DNA of 64,000 nt from JBCBKP01 sp038521625 (GTDB lineage: Bacteria > Planctomycetota > Phycisphaerae > Phycisphaerales > UBA1924). Where the stretch lies: the NCBI GenBank assembly GCA_038521625.1, contig JBCBKP010000004.1:76326-140325 (forward strand). Direction: 5' to 3'. The notes under the pieces were generated by a model. The model searched no databases. It was given only the letters and a program-made list of their open reading frames with translations, and was not told the DNA's origin. Below, in pieces: positions 62,309 through 64,000 of this stretch. Made by a program: the position numbers and the translations under genes. Within the stretch, counting starts at the first letter, position 1. Each line of letters starts with the position of its first letter.

Positions 62309-63516
62309 GCGTTCCCCCCGGCGGGCCGCACCGCGGCCAGCTCGGCCCTTGCGAGATCCTTGACCTCCCCGTCGGGCAGGTCCGCGATCGCGCGCTCGAG
62401 CATCGCGGCCGCGGCGGTGTGGTCGAGCAGATCGCGGGCGTAGATGCGGCCGAGCAGCACGCGGATGTCCGCCGACTCGCGGTCGCCCGGGTTGGCGTCG
62501 AGAAGGCGCACGAACGCCGAGACCGCGCCGGACGGATCGCCCGACTGGTAGAGATGCGTCGCGATGCGGTACTGCGCATCACGGGCGAGCGTGGCACCGA
62601 GAGGGTGGTCGGCGACGAGCCGGGCGTACTTTTCCGCCGCCTCGTCCAGCCGGTCCTGCGCGACCAGCGTCGCGACCTCGGAGCGGGCGCTGCTCGCGGC
62701 CTCGCGTTCCGCGTACCCGGGATCCTCGCGTTTCTCCGGCGCGAGCCTCTGCTCCTGCCGCTTCTCGAAGTGCCGCGCGGCGTCCTTGATGTCGGCGCGC
62801 CGCTTCGCCTGTTTCATTGTGCTGAACAGATCCGTCGGCTCCGGAGATAGCAGCTTGAGCTTCAGCAGGCCGAGACAGAGCAGGGCGCCGCCGAAGTACC
62901 CGGCGAGGTGGGCGAGGTTGGCGACACCGTTCTCCACACCGAACGACTGAGACAGGAGGTCGAACGCGATCTTGAAGCCGATGAACCACCAGGCCGGCAC
63001 CATGACCACGCCGATGATGAACAGCAGGCTGAAGACCCGGATGTGGGTCCTCGGGAAGAACACCAGGAACGCGCCGGTCACCGCGGCGATCGCGCCGGAT
63101 GCGCCGATCGCCGGCACCGGCCGAACGACCTCGACGCCGGGCGCGATCTCGATCCGGGCCACCTCGAACACGGCGTGGATCAGGCCGCTGCTGACCGCTC
63201 CCGCCAGATAGAACGCGATGAACCCGAGACGCCGGAACTTGTCCTCGACGGCCTGGCCGAAGACCCACAGAGCGACCATGTTCCCGAGCAGGTGGATCCA
63301 GTCGGCGTGCAAGAACGCGCTCGTGACCGGACCCCACCAGGTCAGCCCGGGCCCTCCGACGACCCAGAAACGCTCCTCGACACGTTCGACGAGGCCCGGG
63401 TCGCTGATCGCGAGAGCGCGGATCCCGAAGTGAATCAGAATGTTGAGCCCGACGATCGTCATCGTGACAACCGGTCGCCGACGCAGGGGCCTGTCCGTAG
63501 AAAGCGGGATCAGCAC
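62305..63516 (-). CDS. Rhomboid family intramembrane serine protease with TPR-like tail
   Basis: 403 residues. The membrane part (about 1-220) has HADWIHLLGNM, the catalytic Ser140 in GASG, and His203 in NLAHLAGYFGG. A charged, helical C-terminus (about 230-403) has repeat-like units. Rhomboids cut single-pass membrane proteins within the bilayer. The substrate is unknown; the soluble tail may bind it. Confidence 0.88.
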   Translation of the reverse strand: MLIPLSTDRPLRRRPVVTMTIVGLNILIHFGIRALAISDPGLVERVEERFWVVGGPGLTWWGPVTSAFLHADWIHLLGNMVALWVFGQAVEDKFRRLGFIAFYLAGAVSSGLIHAVFEVARIEIAPGVEVVRPVPAIGASGAIAAVTGAFLVFFPRTHIRVFSLLFIIGVVMVPAWWFIGFKIAFDLLSQSFGVENGVANLAHLAGYFGGALLCLGLLKLKLLSPEPTDLFSTMKQAKRRADIKDAARHFEKRQEQRLAPEKREDPGYAEREAASSARSEVATLVAQDRLDEAAEKYARLVADHPLGATLARDAQYRIATHLYQSGDPSGAVSAFVRLLDANPGDRESADIRVLLGRIYARDLLDHTAAAAMLERAIADLPDGEVKDLARAELAAVRPAGGNA

Positions 63517-63648
63517 GGGCGGATGGTAAGAGTGCTAGCATCGGCCGGCCCGGCGGCGGTGGGAAACGCGACCCGGGCCGGGTCGGGCGCGTCGCGCCCG
63601 GCTCGGTGGATCTTCGGCGATCTGAGACAGCTTGCCAGAGAGGTAGCG

Positions 63649-64000
63649 ATGGCGGACTTTGCGAAGGGTCTCGAGGGCGTGGTGGCCGCCGAGACCGAGA
63701 TGTCGTTCATCGACGGTCAGAAGGGCGTGCTCGAGTACGTCGGCATCCCGATCGGCGATCTCGCCGACCACTCGACCTTCGAGGAAACGGTCTTCCTGCT
63801 CTGGAACCGGCGCCTGCCCTCCAAGGCCGAGCTCGACGCGTTCAGCGCCGAGCTGCGCCAGAACTACACGCTGCCCGACAGCCTGATCAACCGGATCGGG
63901 AGCCTGCCGAAGGACGCCCAGCCGATGCACGTGCTCCGCACGCTCGTCTCGGCCCTCGGCATGCACGACCCGGATCCCAACACCATCGACGTCGAGACCG
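63649..64000 (+). CDS. gltA: Citrate synthase (partial, C-terminus beyond window)
   Basis: 117 codons are visible from the ATG at 63649, preceded by AGAGAGGT. The N-terminal run KGLEGVVAAETEMSFIDGQK then VLEYVGIPIGDLADHSTFEE is typical of citrate synthase small-domain starts. The catalytic histidines lie outside the window. A 2-methylcitrate synthase cannot be excluded on this fragment. Confidence 0.9.
   Translation, partial: MADFAKGLEGVVAAETEMSFIDGQKGVLEYVGIPIGDLADHSTFEETVFLLWNRRLPSKAELDAFSAELRQNYTLPDSLINRIGSLPKDAQPMHVLRTLVSALGMHDPDPNTIDVET

Noticed and set aside
1..64000. CRISPR arrays, tRNA and rRNA genes
   Set aside because: No regularly spaced repeats, no cloverleaf-like segments and no rRNA-like conserved stretches were seen on reading the intergenic regions.

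Overview
The window is GC-rich, densely coded DNA that looks chromosomal and planctomycetal, most likely class Phycisphaerae. The grounds are an ECF sigma factor next to a transmembrane Ser/Thr kinase, a second kinase with a C-terminal TPR-type region, a GldG-like ABC export system, two membrane proteins ending in the same CGYDL...CPECG zinc ribbon, GTG starts and four-base ATGA overlaps, and a large polar flagellar block. This assignment is inference; no rRNA or tRNA gene was seen to confirm it. I saw no insertion sequence, prophage or CRISPR array.

Layout. 1-3.9 kb: truncated membrane kinase, ECF sigma factor and a divergent coiled-coil membrane protein. 4.3-6.9 kb: mreB-mreC-mreD cell-shape operon. 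6.9-14.5 kb: a GlmU-like protein, DNA polymerase I, a zinc-ribbon membrane protein, a secreted amidohydrolase and a PrmC-type methyltransferase. 14.5-19.5 kb (minus strand): a YdeI/DUF1801 protein, a three-gene operon headed by a DUF2589 protein with no known function, and a PAS-GAF-receiver protein. 19.6-23.4 kb: three-gene ABC export operon. 23.3-31.5 kb (minus): zinc-ribbon membrane protein, DUF444 protein, YbhN-like membrane protein, a very large secreted protein, a small membrane protein, Rho and dephospho-CoA kinase. 31.6-38.1 kb: kinase-TPR protein, Pgi, a membrane coiled-coil protein, a phosphatase-like lipoprotein, an SDR enzyme and a small zinc-ribbon protein.

38.5-53.0 kb is the flagellar block, all on the plus strand: flgF, flgG, flgA, flgH, an unknown lipoprotein, flgI, a short flgJ, flgN-like, flgK, flgL-like, fliW, csrA and two flagellins. 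Rod, L/P-ring, hook-filament junction and filament genes come in roughly assembly order, followed by the FliW-CsrA regulatory pair. Both flagellin leaders can fold a hairpin with the identical hexaloop ACGGAG over the Shine-Dalgarno. This matches the CsrA core motif ANGGAN and suggests that FliW-CsrA sets flagellin translation. Sigma54-like -24/-12 elements lie before flgF, flgG and flgI.

53.1-64 kb: XerC/D recombinase, MqnC (futalosine menaquinone pathway), a tandem pair of secreted paralogues, a DUF389 membrane protein, a DinB-like protein, a Tat-exported metallo-beta-lactamase-fold hydrolase, a MarR regulator, efp-aroK, trpF-rhomboid and the start of citrate synthase.

The best candidates for undescribed biology are the DUF2589 operon (15.2-17.2 kb), the paired flagellin hairpins, the lipoprotein beside a lipobox-less FlgH, and the tandem secreted paralogues at 55.8-57.0 kb.
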